From the NCBI RefSeq assembly GCF_010093595.1, contig NW_022985451.1, positions 813,613 to 877,612 of the forward strand: a stretch of 64,000 nucleotides of DNA. Direction: 5' to 3'. A program made the position numbers and the translations under genes. The first letter of the stretch is position 1. Each line of letters opens with the position of its first letter. This document shows, piece after piece, positions 54,383 through 64,000 of this stretch. The DNA comes from Mytilinidion resinicola (Eukaryota; Ascomycota; Dothideomycetes; Mytilinidiales; Mytilinidiaceae). Below the pieces are notes generated by a model. It saw nothing but the letters and a program-made list of their open reading frames with translations, was not told the origin of the DNA and did no database searches.

Positions 54383-56133
54383 ACAACTACCATCCCCATG
54401 TCCGGGATTCGATCTTGCCTTACTCCGAACCACCATCTCAGAGTTTTCCCGTATACAGCCTCCCGCTAGGTCCTCGACATCCACGCCGATACCGATATCA
54501 CACGATTTAACCCTCTATACCACACTCCCTTCGATGCATACACGGCGAGCGCGTCTACCATTTGATCCAGTTCGTTCCTTCTTTCAAGCGTCCCGGCGGT
54601 CCTTATTTCCGGATTTCTGGTCCTATATCACACTTTTTTTTTATTCAACGGGGGACAAAAGGGTCATGTCTTGCATTTTCCAACATTTTCCTGGGACAGA
54701 GTAGCTATTTACTTAATTGAAGCAGGGGAGGAAAGGAGAGGATGATAGTGGAAAGTAGGGTTTTCTGCCGAACTATGTCCGGAGATAATAATTCGAGACT
54801 GTTATGGTGCATTGGAGCTGTGTTGGTTTTGCGTGAGTGTGATTTCAAATGACTTCCGATATATCCCGCTTATTCTTCCTCGGTATTTCTGATTTGTCTT
54901 CTTTTCGTCGCGAGTTGGTACCACGTGATCTACCCTCACTCACGTGCTCCTGACTGAAAGCCTCTCGATTTCTCCTAATAGGTAGTACGATATCCCAATG
55001 TGCACCCAAGCAATTTCCTTTCCCGTCCAGGAACCTGAGCTGCTCACGCTCCAGCCTGAGCTGTGGCTGTGCTGGGTGAGCGCATCCTGAGCAGAGACTA
55101 AGCGCATCTGAGCCGAGACTGAGCAGCTCGCTGGAACCCATTTTTGGGCCCTGTATTCGATAGGGATGATTGAGACTGGGGTCCTCATCCTGCCTCGGAA
55201 GGCCCAGAAATGGGCCCGTAGGCCTGCTAGGTCCCAGTTTCAGGCCCCTAATTCTCGAGTAAACTTACCCTCGATGGATAACAGCCTAAGGCTGATCTGC
55301 GCCACTTTATCATCCATGCAAGGGTAGAGCCACGAGTGGCTGATAGGGTTCCCAACGTCCCCTCGAGGTCCAGAGGCTGTACCATTACTAAACAATCTTT
55401 AGAATAGTACACAGTAAGGCTCAAGCTAAATAAATTCATAATAGAAGAGTAATAATATAAGCCTAGTATGTTAGAGGTGAGGGCTCTTAAGGTTCTAAAA
55501 CCACAATTTAATAGAGCGAGGCAAGTGTGAACATAGGTGTCAATTTAGCTCTTCAGATTAGAGAGGACTGTGGTAGAATAAGAAACTCTACCAGCGCACT
55601 TTCAATCTTCATTGCTTTGCCAATCCCTCTTTTTCACCTCAGAGAAAATAGCCAAGCCGCGCGCAACAGGTCTTCTCCATCACCACGTCCCGTCACGGCT
55701 ATCGGCCACCTCTTTGCTCCATCCCCTGGCGGCAAAACGGGTTTAGGAAACGTGAATAATAAAATAGTGACTGGACAGGTCTGTGATCTGGCAAAAATTA
55801 GAGGCGTCGGTTATTGTACATAGTGCGGGGTACAAAGCTTAGGGTGTAAGAGAACTATTCGCGGTAAGCTTCGCATATTTTGCATAGTATCCCTACCGAA
55901 GTTAGACTCTACATTACCCCACATTATCTTGCGGATTTGGTGCGGATTTGTTGCGGAACTGTGTTTGTTACTGCACTTATAGTGCGTGATCCCACAGTTC
56001 AAGAGTTTCGTTAAGTTGGGACGTCAATATTATCGCCCGTCTACAGTTAAAGCTACTCTATTATCGGAGCAGATTAGCATTCCTAATAGCATTACGATTC
56101 TGCTCTTCATATCTTCCCCGAATTATATCCATC
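54383..56133. other. Intergenic, AT-rich in the middle
   Basis: Contains TGAGC-containing irregular repeats at about 55,040-55,140 and an AT-rich stretch at about 55,380-55,510 and 55,980-56,130. No coding frame with recognised content. Could include a decayed repeat. Confidence 0.45.
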
Positions 56134-57381
56134 ATGTCGTTAGACGATGTGGATAATGTGTCAGCTATTCCTAAAACAATGAAGGCCGCTGTGTATCACC
56201 AGGTATTAAATTTATGCATTTGTAGATATATGCTTGATATGACTATTCACAATAATTCCGTTATATACTGACAATGTTCAACACTAGGCCGGCCATCCTG
56301 CTACATTCGACACCGTTCCAGTACCAAGCCCGGGAGAGCGCGAACTCCTCTTGAAGATGCGAGCGACATCGCTCTGTCATTCCGACGTTGGGGTCATATC
56401 AGGAGAGTACGGGCCTGGCGTCTTCCCAATCATTGGAGGCCATGAGGCAGTAGGCATTGTCGCGGCGCTCGGCCATGGAGCCTCCTCATATGGCTTTAAG
56501 GTCGGTGATGTTGTCGGCGCCACTGCATGGCACGGCGCTTGTCTAGAGTGCTCTGGTTGTAGCTACGGCAAGCAGTACTGTGACACACTTAAAGCCAAGG
56601 GTATCAATGCCCCAGGATATTTCGCCGAATATTGCGCCCTTGATGCATCCCTGGCTATTCCGGTCACACCACCTGATGGCGTGCCTCTCGAGCGCTTGGC
56701 GCCTGTCTTCTGTGCTGGTATCACAGTGTGGGACGCATTGGAACGCGCCAAAATCAGACCTGCGGAGACAATTGCTATCATCGGGGCTGGAGGTCTAGGC
56801 CAGCTTGCTGTTAAGTACGCAGCTGCACTCGGAGCAACTGTTATCGCACTTGATGTGCGGGATGAGCAGCTGGAAGCTTGTAAGGCTCCTGACGGTACAG
56901 GTGCTTCGCACATCATCAATACCTCAGGCCTGACAAGCCCCGAGTTGTGCAAGCGCGTGAGGGAGGTGAACGGTGGCAAGCTCTTGAACTGTCTCATAGT
57001 CACTACCGGAGCGCTTCCAGCATACGCTGCGAGTTTCCCATTGGTAGCCCCAGAAGGACGAATTATTGCCGTTGGTGTGCCTCCAGGACCAATCCCCGTT
57101 AGCGCGGCTTATCTTTCCAGAAACAACATCAGGTGAGTATCTTATGTTATATGAGCAATGTTGTTATTGCACGATATTCCAGCTGACACGAACATAGTTT
57201 TATTGGCGCAAAGATTGCTGGAACAGAGTCTGCTATACGATGTCTCGACTTCACTCTTTCTAGAAACCTTCTCCCAAAGATTCATCCTCGACAATTCAAG
57301 CTCGAGGACCTTAACGAGATGATCGACTTAATGAAAGCCGGGAAAGTGGAGAATGGCCGGATGGTAGTCTCATTTAAGTAG
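56134..57381 (+). CDS. Zinc-type alcohol dehydrogenase (MDR family)
   Basis: Exons 56134-56202, 56288-57132 and 57198-57381 give 365 residues. The N-terminus reads MSLDDVDNVSAIPKTMKAAV. Catalytic zinc ligands: Cys53 (LCHSDVGV) and His75/Glu76 (GGHEAVGIV). Structural zinc cysteines: 108, 111, 114 and 121 in ACLECSGCSYGKQYC. The spacing before the fourth is six residues where yeast ADH1 has seven. The Rossmann motif AIIGAGGLGQLAVKYAAALG binds NAD(P). The third intron follows RNNIS and precedes FIGAKIAGTE. Likely substrate: primary alcohols/aldehydes, as in fungal ADH-III-like enzymes; exact substrate unknown. No lesion. The first intron has GTATTA and CTAG, a slightly weak site, but the phase is right. 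Confidence 0.88.
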
Positions 57382-60300
57382 ATTATCACAGGAGTATTGT
57401 AAATGCCTTGGACGCACATCGAAACGCTTTTCTAGTAAAATTTTATGGCCCCGAGTGTTTTCTTGACTTTGCTGGTGGGTGCTACATAGCTGACAAACCA
57501 GCTCTTCCGCAAGCTGTCGACGTTCCGATTCTGCAGCAGCACTTTCTCTTCACTTGCGTACCTCTCACAAGCCCTCAAAATTCGACAAAATTCCCTCGCA
57601 TTTACATGCGCTCCAGTAGCGGGCGCATGGCATGGAGGAACGCGAGCGCGAGCTCCTCATCCTCGCCACCGTACGTGTGCCTAAGCAGGCATTTGAGCAA
57701 GGAAACGGTAGCAGTATAGCGGGGTGGTGTAACGAATCGTCTATTCTTAACAAAGAGAGGATGACTACGAGTACAGTATCATGGTGGTTTACTTTTGTCT
57801 TCAAACGAGGTGATGTATATCAAAGTGAGGATGGAGGTGAAACAATGCATTGAACGAGGTAAGTGATGTATTGGATGAGCATCTATCTAGGCTACGTACG
57901 CCGTATATATACTCTGTGTGTGTGGAGGCTTACGTAGCCGTACCGTAGAACTGTGAGGGCTAAGTATAGGAACCGTGTTCTATATCAAGGTAGCCGAGCT
58001 AACCGTACCATACTCCGTAGGCTAGCTGGCTAAGAATACGTACTCCGTCACGATGAAATGGAGGGTTTTGCTGAAGATGACACTCATACTCTATCTCACT
58101 AATTTTGGTTGGAGATCTCACTAACTTTGGTTGGAGTCAGTCGCTACTCTACCCATCTCTCTTCAACACCCTTCTCAGGACCTCTTCGCTGTGTCTACCC
58201 AGGAACACTCTTAGACCTTAGTATTTTCCGAAGATGGTTATCGTCACCATGATAGCCCATGTTCCGCCGCGCCACCCCCCTCTCCAACCCCCTCTCCATG
58301 GCCAACATTTGGAGGACGTGTTGATCCCCCCTTTTCCCCCTCGACACCAGACACTACATCCAGCAACACGAAGGTGCTTTTGATTCCCCACATAAGCGCA
58401 GTAGTCGACCATTTTTGAACCCCGTAGATGTATTCGGTCTTCCTACTGAGCTGAAAGGTGGACCGACATCCCTCTTTTATACGGAAGAGATGGACACGCC
58501 ACGTGCTTTACCTACGTGCTCACCTATCAGCTCACCACGCCGGTCATAGGGAGTCTGTTTCGGTCACGCTCTAGTCACGCTTTCTCTTCGCCAGTCATGG
58601 GGGGGCTGAGTAATCGACGGCTAGTTTCTGCTGCCGGAAGGTATAAGAGTTCCTCCCTCCGCGATCTGGGTTTCTTTCTTCAGGTAGACGGGGAGAGGAG
58701 GAAGTAAAACGTCAAAGGTAGTAGAACTATGGCGTGGTCTGTGGGAGGTGTCAAAAACAGTGAGGCGTCAAGTTATGGGTGGTTGGGGAGCAAAATCTCA
58801 CAGATTGTAGACCACCATGGTGCCGGTTGGTGGGCTGTGTCAAAAGATCGCTTGGACTGACCCATGGCTGGTGGAGTGGAGGGAGGTTGTTGAAACTAGA
58901 CGGTCGTGGCATCGGATGGGTCGAGTGGTGGAAGAACCTGGGTGGAGGAACTCTAGGGCACAGTGGTGGTGAGTATCCCCTTCCGTTTATAACCATCTTT
59001 ATCACATCCAGTAAACAACCGAGAACGCTACTGAACCCAGTCAGCTCTATCAATGGCGTAAGATTCTACCGCCAGCATCTACCAACTGTGAGCGTTGAAA
59101 GGAGGCAAAGAGGCCCCGCATCGCCATCTTCTCCTTGGTACAAACGACACCACGTTCGGTACCTTTGTAGGTGCGTATCTGTTGATACTACCCTCCCCAA
59201 CACACACCACGTCATTGTGTGTGATCCTAAGAGCTGTCGATCCTCCCGACCACAACTCACCCCCTCATCGTGAACATTTTCCACAATGTTGATCTCCCAC
59301 ATCAGTTGACTCTCAAGTACAGTACTTTTGAATTTGAAAGAACGCGATCCCTCCTCTTGCCAGGTTGCAGAATCGAGGAAGGCCGGAGACTTATAGTAAG
59401 AGAAAAGGTCTAGGCACATTATTTGCTCAGTCTCGAGGCCGTATACTCTGCTCCCCTAAGACCCTTGCTCCCCTTGTATGCTCCCCTTTCGGTCCGTAGT
59501 CACGTGCCGCTGACTAATCCTCCCAATTTTTTTCTCCAGGGGAGTATAAAAGCTGGACGCTTCTTTCTTCATGGTGGTGGTTCGGGAACGAGTGGGGGGA
59601 GCAACAACCCTCAGATTGTTCCAACATGGCTGCGGTTGGCGGGTGGTGTCAACATGAAGTGACTGAACGTCTGATGGGCGGTGGGGGTGGAGAGGGGGGG
59701 TGTTCAAAAGGACAATCCGAGCGTTCTCATGGGGGGGGCGGGCGGAGGGATTTTCTGAGCACAGGCTCCGAAGAGCATGATGGGAGGGCTCGGATAGAGC
59801 TCTGGTGTGATAAAAAAACAAGTCCTTCAGGATCTCATGAAAGAGCTTGGGTGGAGGATGTGTTTGAAAGCGACTACGGAAGAGACTGATGAGAGGACTT
59901 GTTGGAGGTGGGCGTTCAATAGTCAATGCCGCAGCATTCAATGGGCGAGTGGGGGGAGTATCCAGTGGGAGGTGATGGTGAGTAGCTTTCTCGCCGCATG
60001 CTATCCTCATCCACTAGGTCTAAAGATATTCAACATCATGAACTTCACGTAAAGTCCTCTCGGAGCGATGAAAGACTGTTCACTATATCCGTACCCTAAC
60101 ACTACCCCCTAACCATTGTTAACTCAATGAAGCAGCTCACCACTACCCTCCCACTGCCTCCTCCCCTCCATTGTGACTGCGAGCCCCATGGAATTAACTC
60201 ACCAGCCACCCTCCAACCCCAATCCCATGGCATCCTGGACTTGCTGATTTTGATCCACAGTCCCACCATTCTTCAATGCTCTGCATGGTTTTACTCCTCC

Positions 60301-61033
60301 TCCCAGCTCGCACCATGGATCTGTTTTCGTGAGGATTTTGATCTCCCACCCGAGCAGCCATCACGCACGGTGTTTCTTGCTTTTGTTTCCCAGACAGGCC
60401 AGGCCCAGCCCAGCCATAGATTCGCGCAGTAAGCGATTTGACTGGGCCGGTTTCCACACTCTTCCTGTCGAGACAGAGAGACAGGTAGAGGAGTGATGGG
60501 TTTATATAGGTAGGAGGACGAAAGAAAAGGGTATTAGTAAGAAGCACGTGGTTTGGAGCGTGTCACGTTACTATGAGCTTGATATGACATAGAGGGCGTA
60601 CGTAGCTAAGCCACTAGCACTAGACAGTATCATTACATAGAAGACCTGTGAACAGCAAAACATCTCAAAAAAAAAGGTTAGTTCACCCACACTCTTCGAC
60701 TCAAGACGAGGCCCCAAACAGCTTCCTCAACCCCTCTTCTTCTTGTTTTCCTTTTTTCTCTCCTTCATCTCCTTCCTCTCCTTCTCCGCCTTAGCCACCA
60801 GAGCTTCTCATGCTGCATACTTGAACATCTCGCGCACCTCTTCATACCTTCTCGCGGAACAATCTAGATACGCGACCGTGCCGATTTTCTGGCGCACTTC
60901 TTCCGACCTACTACTTCAGCATACTTGACTGAAAACTGAGCATGATGCGATACGTCCTCAGTGCTCATATCATTAGGACATTATGGCGGGAAAGTGGACC
61001 GTCTCTTCGTCTGCAATGCCATGACACTCAGGT
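57382..61033. repeat. Gene-poor region with diverged repeated segments
   Basis: No frame is credible (58779-59273 and 59626-59889 are GT-rich, low complexity). Segments near 58,780-58,960, about 59,620-59,850 and, inverted, about 60,200-60,350 share a GT-rich phrase pattern (CCATGGTGC, TCAAAA, TGGGTGGAGG) with many differences, suggesting three decayed copies. A 23-bp phrase containing TTTGGTTGGAG is tandemly repeated at about 58095-58140. Confidence 0.4.
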
Positions 61034-61088
61034 TGCAGCACTACAACCTAGGATCAACAACTCATATGCTAGAAGGCTACTCCGAACA

Positions 61089-61168
61089 TCAGCTGTAGAG
61101 AACACAGCTGAGATCTCAGCTGTGGAGAGCCCAGCTGAAAACTCAGCTGTGCAGTGTTCAGCTGAACT
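61089..61168. repeat. Array of CAGCTG palindromes in the left LTR
   Basis: About eight irregularly spaced (C/T)AGCTG sites occur within 80 bp of the left LTR and are absent from the right LTR. The hexamer is self-complementary and an E-box core. It could be a decayed tandem repeat. Confidence 0.7.
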
Positions 61169-61274
61169 TACTAGCGCGCCACCCAGGGGTGGCCCCCCTT
61201 CCTTCCCCTAGTATATATACAACTAGCTAGACGTCTATAGAAATCAGAGTTCACATCAATTTAACCTGAGTGTT

Positions 61275-62207
61275 ATGAGCCCGGAAAACTCATACGGATC
61301 ATCGCCTGCATCACCGATCAACGCAAATCAGCAGACGATAGACTCTCGATCCACAATCCTCCACAACCAACCTTGTTATTATTCCATCACGTCTTCCATC
61401 ACATCATCCACAATGCCAACAGAAAATGTCATTCTATCATCGCCAGCCGCATGGGAATCTTGGATTCAAATCATCCAGGCAAAGGCCGAACGAAGGGAAA
61501 TCTGGCGCATCATCGACCCATCGGAAACAGATGCGAACGCCGATGAAATGCTTCCAGAACCTTCGAAGCCCGCGCCCCCATCAGCTGACGACAGCACATT
61601 CGCCGCGCAAATGACCTGGAAGATGGCATACGATGAATACAAGAACAACAAGGCCCTATTCGACAAGCAAAAGGAATCAATGCAGGACCTACGCATTTTC
61701 ATCCTACAAACCATAGATGCCAAATACACTACGTACACCTACGGCATCTCATCAGCACGCGATCTACTTGCTAAACTCAAGAAATCCATTGCGCCATCGG
61801 ATGAAGCACGCCGGCACGAAATCTACAACCTATGGCAGAACCAGAAGCACTTTCCTACTGAACAAACTGTGGAAAGTTGGCTGATGGACTGGGAAACATT
61901 GTACAGTGATGCATTAAGGCTACGGCTGCCCGAGGCCGCCGACAACCGTGCCCAAATCGATTTCCTACTGTCCCTGGTGGAAAAACATCCAGAATTCGCA
62001 GGCTACTGGCGCCAGGAAATCGCACGCCGAACGGACACGAAGGAATCAGCACCTAGCCTAGCAGACCTAGTCAGCAAGTTCCGAATACAACGGCACGAGA
62101 CACTAGCAGCGGCGCAGGATTCCCACTCGGCCTACACTACTACGTTGCAGGGCCGGAAAATCAATCCAAAACAGGGGTCCACTGAGGCTACAGAACTCGG
62201 GTTGTAA
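61275..62207 (+). CDS. Copia-type gag-like protein
   Basis: Frame of 310 codons. The likely functional start is the later ATG at about 61411 (MPTENVILSSPAAWESWIQI), because the first ATG overlaps the primer-binding site. It contains the helical gag pattern: WIQIIQAKAERREIWRIIDP, MAYDEYKNNKALFDKQKESM, RIFILQTIDAKYTTYTYGIS and ARRHEIYNLWQNQKHFPTEQ, and QTVESWLMDWETLYSDALRL. No CCHC knuckle before the stop at 62205-62207. It would form or be packaged in particles made by related autonomous copies. No lesion inside. Confidence 0.75.
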   Translation: MSPENSYGSSPASPINANQQTIDSRSTILHNQPCYYSITSSITSSTMPTENVILSSPAAWESWIQIIQAKAERREIWRIIDPSETDANADEMLPEPSKPAPPSADDSTFAAQMTWKMAYDEYKNNKALFDKQKESMQDLRIFILQTIDAKYTTYTYGISSARDLLAKLKKSIAPSDEARRHEIYNLWQNQKHFPTEQTVESWLMDWETLYSDALRLRLPEAADNRAQIDFLLSLVEKHPEFAGYWRQEIARRTDTKESAPSLADLVSKFRIQRHETLAAAQDSHSAYTTTLQGRKINPKQGSTEATELGL

Positions 62208-62491
62208 CAGCTACAACCTAGGATCAACAACTCATACGGTTCACGGTCACCTACGTACAGACTTGGAGTTGCTGGCATAGTAGCTGCCTACATGCCTAGC
62301 CAGTTACAACTTCTACAGAGAGGGGTTGGGGTACGGTGGCCTACCCTGCCTAATGCTGCCTACTGCTGCCTCCAATTAGTGCTTCTGCCTATGCATACAG
62401 TCACTTCCTACGTAGTATATAGTTTGGCCTTCGGGCCCCCGAAATAAGACAGAGTTCACATCAATTTTCAACCTGAGTACTCATCCAGCAC

Positions 62492-62998
62492 GTGGAATTT
62501 GCAACCACCAGCGCATCTTCCCTCGTGCATATAAGAGGTACCGTGGTCAAGCCTGAATGGGTGAAGCGTTCCGCAAACACCACTCTCAACTCCGCCATGT
62601 CGCTACTCTGTGCGTCGGGGTCCCTCAAGCTCGTGCACTTCGATCTCAGTCTCGCTACACTGTTTTCTGTTTTATCGGACCGCGAACTCAACAGCAAGGG
62701 AAAAATGGTGATGGACGCCCCAGTCGATGTCGCTTATAGCACAGAATATCTTCGCCAAACCCACGTCGCCATCATCCCGTCAATTCTGGGCCTGAAACTT
62801 AGCAGGTCCTTGGAGACGATTCAAATTACCTGGAAGGACTTTGATAAAGCGGCTTGTGCGAACAGCAACCATCGATTCGACTATCTGACAACGAATCGAG
62901 ATAGGTTGGAGGCCGGCTCAACGCATTTGCTTCGTCGGGCTATGGTGAATTGCAAGGTCGTCGTCAAGCCGGATACCACTATGCCAAAGGCAGAATAG
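62492..62998 (+). CDS. Truncated hypothetical ORF next to the LTR element
   Basis: 168-codon frame beginning 14 bp after the right LTR (EFATTSASSLVHIRGTVVKP, NSAMSLLCASGSLKLVHFDL, VAYSTEYLRQTHVAIIPSIL, FDKAACANSNHRFDYLTTNR). Composition is protein-like but I do not recognise it. The immediate junction with the LTR suggests a gene whose 5' part was displaced by the insertion, so the start is unknown. Confidence 0.4.
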   Translation: MEFATTSASSLVHIRGTVVKPEWVKRSANTTLNSAMSLLCASGSLKLVHFDLSLATLFSVLSDRELNSKGKMVMDAPVDVAYSTEYLRQTHVAIIPSILGLKLSRSLETIQITWKDFDKAACANSNHRFDYLTTNRDRLEAGSTHLLRRAMVNCKVVVKPDTTMPKAE

Positions 62999-63877
62999 GT
63001 AGAGATCGGGAAGCACTTTTCATACAAGCTCTACATAGTAGAGCAAATGCTCAGAGCATCACATTCATGATATCGCAAGACTCTCAAAGATATCAAGGTA
63101 GTGCCTTTCGGATTAGCATAGCCTGAATATCAGTGTTGCGAGTAGTTTGATTTGGCGAAGTTCCTCATGGTCTGCCTGCAGTTTCATTACAATGCCACTA
63201 TAACCAATCGTCCTCAAATGCATTTTGTGGATGCGCTTCGCTTGGCTTCCCTCAGTTCTCTCTCAATTGCCTAAATGAGATATAAGATTTCTCACCGCCA
63301 AATATAGTCTCCCGCTTAGATGTTATTGATAACTCGCTCTTCGTTTATTTGCTACAGTACTAAGTCACTGAAACCTGGACACTCTTTCCGCTACAAATTT
63401 GCGGGAGGCGCATTCTTGTCGATGTTTCCCACGTACGCCGTTGCTGGATTATGCAAACGGCTAATAGAATGTATTTCTATTTACTTTCCTCCTATAATCT
63501 AAGGTTTAAGTTAAAATCATCCTAATAAGTATAAATTTATCTTTAGTAACGCTGCGTAGACGCGGAGGCCCGTTTCTAACCCCCTATATATTAGAACCAC
63601 AACGCCATAGCATATAAATATTCCAAAGAGTGAAAAGGCGTTATTTAAGGTACAACTTGCAATCTTAGTCCTTCTAGATATTTATTCAGCCTGTTGTGTG
63701 GTGGTGGCAGCGTGTAAGCCAGGCTGATTTTGGTGGAGGCAGCGAACCTTGGAACAAAAGTGTACACGTTTCAGTGACGTGAAACTATAGTCCACTGGGC
63801 CACCTTAGGAAAATACTTCCGGGTACCCTAAGGCGTACAGAGGCAATGGCTATTGTGAAAGTACAAGGACGAGCTTA
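62999..63877. other. Intergenic
   Basis: AT-rich, no gene seen. Confidence 0.4.
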
Positions 63878-63940
63878 TTTATCACCCCCCCTTTCTCTAA
63901 TTATCACCCCCCTTTTCTCTATTCATCACCCCCCTCGATT
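63878..63940 (+). repeat. Probable terminus of a second transposon: three tandem ATCACCCCCC units
   Basis: Three units of TTATCACCCCCC / TTTCTCTAA at 63878-63940, followed by GATTAGGCCTAGCTCCGGC. The arrangement (three C-rich units separated by TTTTC-CTAAT spacers) parallels the TIR at 19739-19833, though the sequences differ. The element would extend beyond the window. Confidence 0.5.
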
Positions 63941-64000
63941 AGGCCTAGCTCCGGCCCGTATGAATATTGTTCCACCAATCAAACTCACTCGCTTGCCTCC

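Larger units (their letters stand above)
61034..62478 (+). mobile_element. Copia-type LTR element, gag only
   Basis: Flanks at 61034-61271 and 62203-62478 share their ends (start CTACAACCTAGGATCAACAA, end AGAGTTCACATCAATT and ACCTGAGT) but differ in the middle, so they look like LTRs that are old or recombined. After the left one, GTTATGAGCCCGG (61272-61284) complements the anticodon stem-loop of initiator tRNA-Met, the half-tRNA primer used by Copia-type elements. Between them only a gag-like frame is present, with no protease, integrase or reverse transcriptase. It is therefore a non-autonomous or deleted copy of about 1.45 kb. No clear 5-bp target duplication; the outer ends are instead short inverted repeats (ACTCAGGTT and AACCTGAGT). 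Confidence 0.65.

Noticed and set aside
57408..57853. Frames downstream of the alcohol dehydrogenase
   Set aside because: No conserved content; likely 3' flank.
58779..59889. Trp/Gly-rich ORFs
   Set aside because: GT-rich low-complexity repeats explain the open frames.
1..64000. CRISPR arrays, bacterial operons, tRNA or rRNA genes
   Set aside because: None seen; gene structure is eukaryotic with spliceosomal introns.

Overview
This is a stretch of a filamentous ascomycete (Pezizomycotina) nuclear genome. Dothideomycetes is my best guess, but that is inference from gene content. The signs are short 45-80 nt introns with GTAHGT-type donors and CTAAC/CTGAC branch points, a vezatin-family protein, HET-domain and OTT_1508-like deaminase genes, a 2EXR protein, and GPI-type Cys-rich secreted proteins. 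No rRNA, tRNA or CRISPR array was found. Layout: 0-1 kb holds the 3' part of an AAA+ (ClpA/B-like) gene with an in-frame TAG. From 2.9 to 19.4 kb lies a conserved housekeeping block: a secreted PEBP/TFS1-like protein, the mitochondrial-fission dynamin DNM1, an FSH1-type serine hydrolase, pyridoxal kinase (with an 11-nt micro-exon), PCNA (start codon split by an intron), EMC6, a conserved helical protein (all on the minus strand) and a vezatin-like membrane protein (plus strand). From 19.7 to 32.9 kb lies an accessory, decaying region. It contains a DNA transposon with perfect 95-bp terminal inverted repeats and an 8-bp target duplication (interior mostly an assembly gap), two separated pieces of HET genes, a degenerate Myb-like gene, other one-lesion pseudogenes, an intact APH-type kinase, a VOC protein and a small inverted-repeat element. 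From 33 to 45 kb are a 2EXR protein, an NAD-dependent epimerase, an LRR-like secreted/membrane protein, a GFA-domain enzyme with a GC-AG intron and a poly-Asp microsatellite, and the ubiquinone monooxygenase COQ6. From 45 to 48 kb is a broken gene joining an OTT_1508-like nucleic-acid deaminase domain to a C-terminal MYND zinc finger. From 49 to 57.4 kb are a SAS4-like chromatin protein, the PX protein YPT35, a DUF7707-type GPI protein and a zinc alcohol dehydrogenase. From 57.4 to 64 kb the DNA is gene-poor, with diverged repeats, a gag-only Copia-type element primed by a half-tRNA-iMet site, a truncated ORF, and at the window edge what looks like the terminus of a second transposon with the same terminal architecture as the first. 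The housekeeping genes do not form one pathway. What links the accessory genes is decay: at least six reading frames are interrupted by isolated stops, most of them TAG, that a single C-to-T (or G-to-A) change would create.
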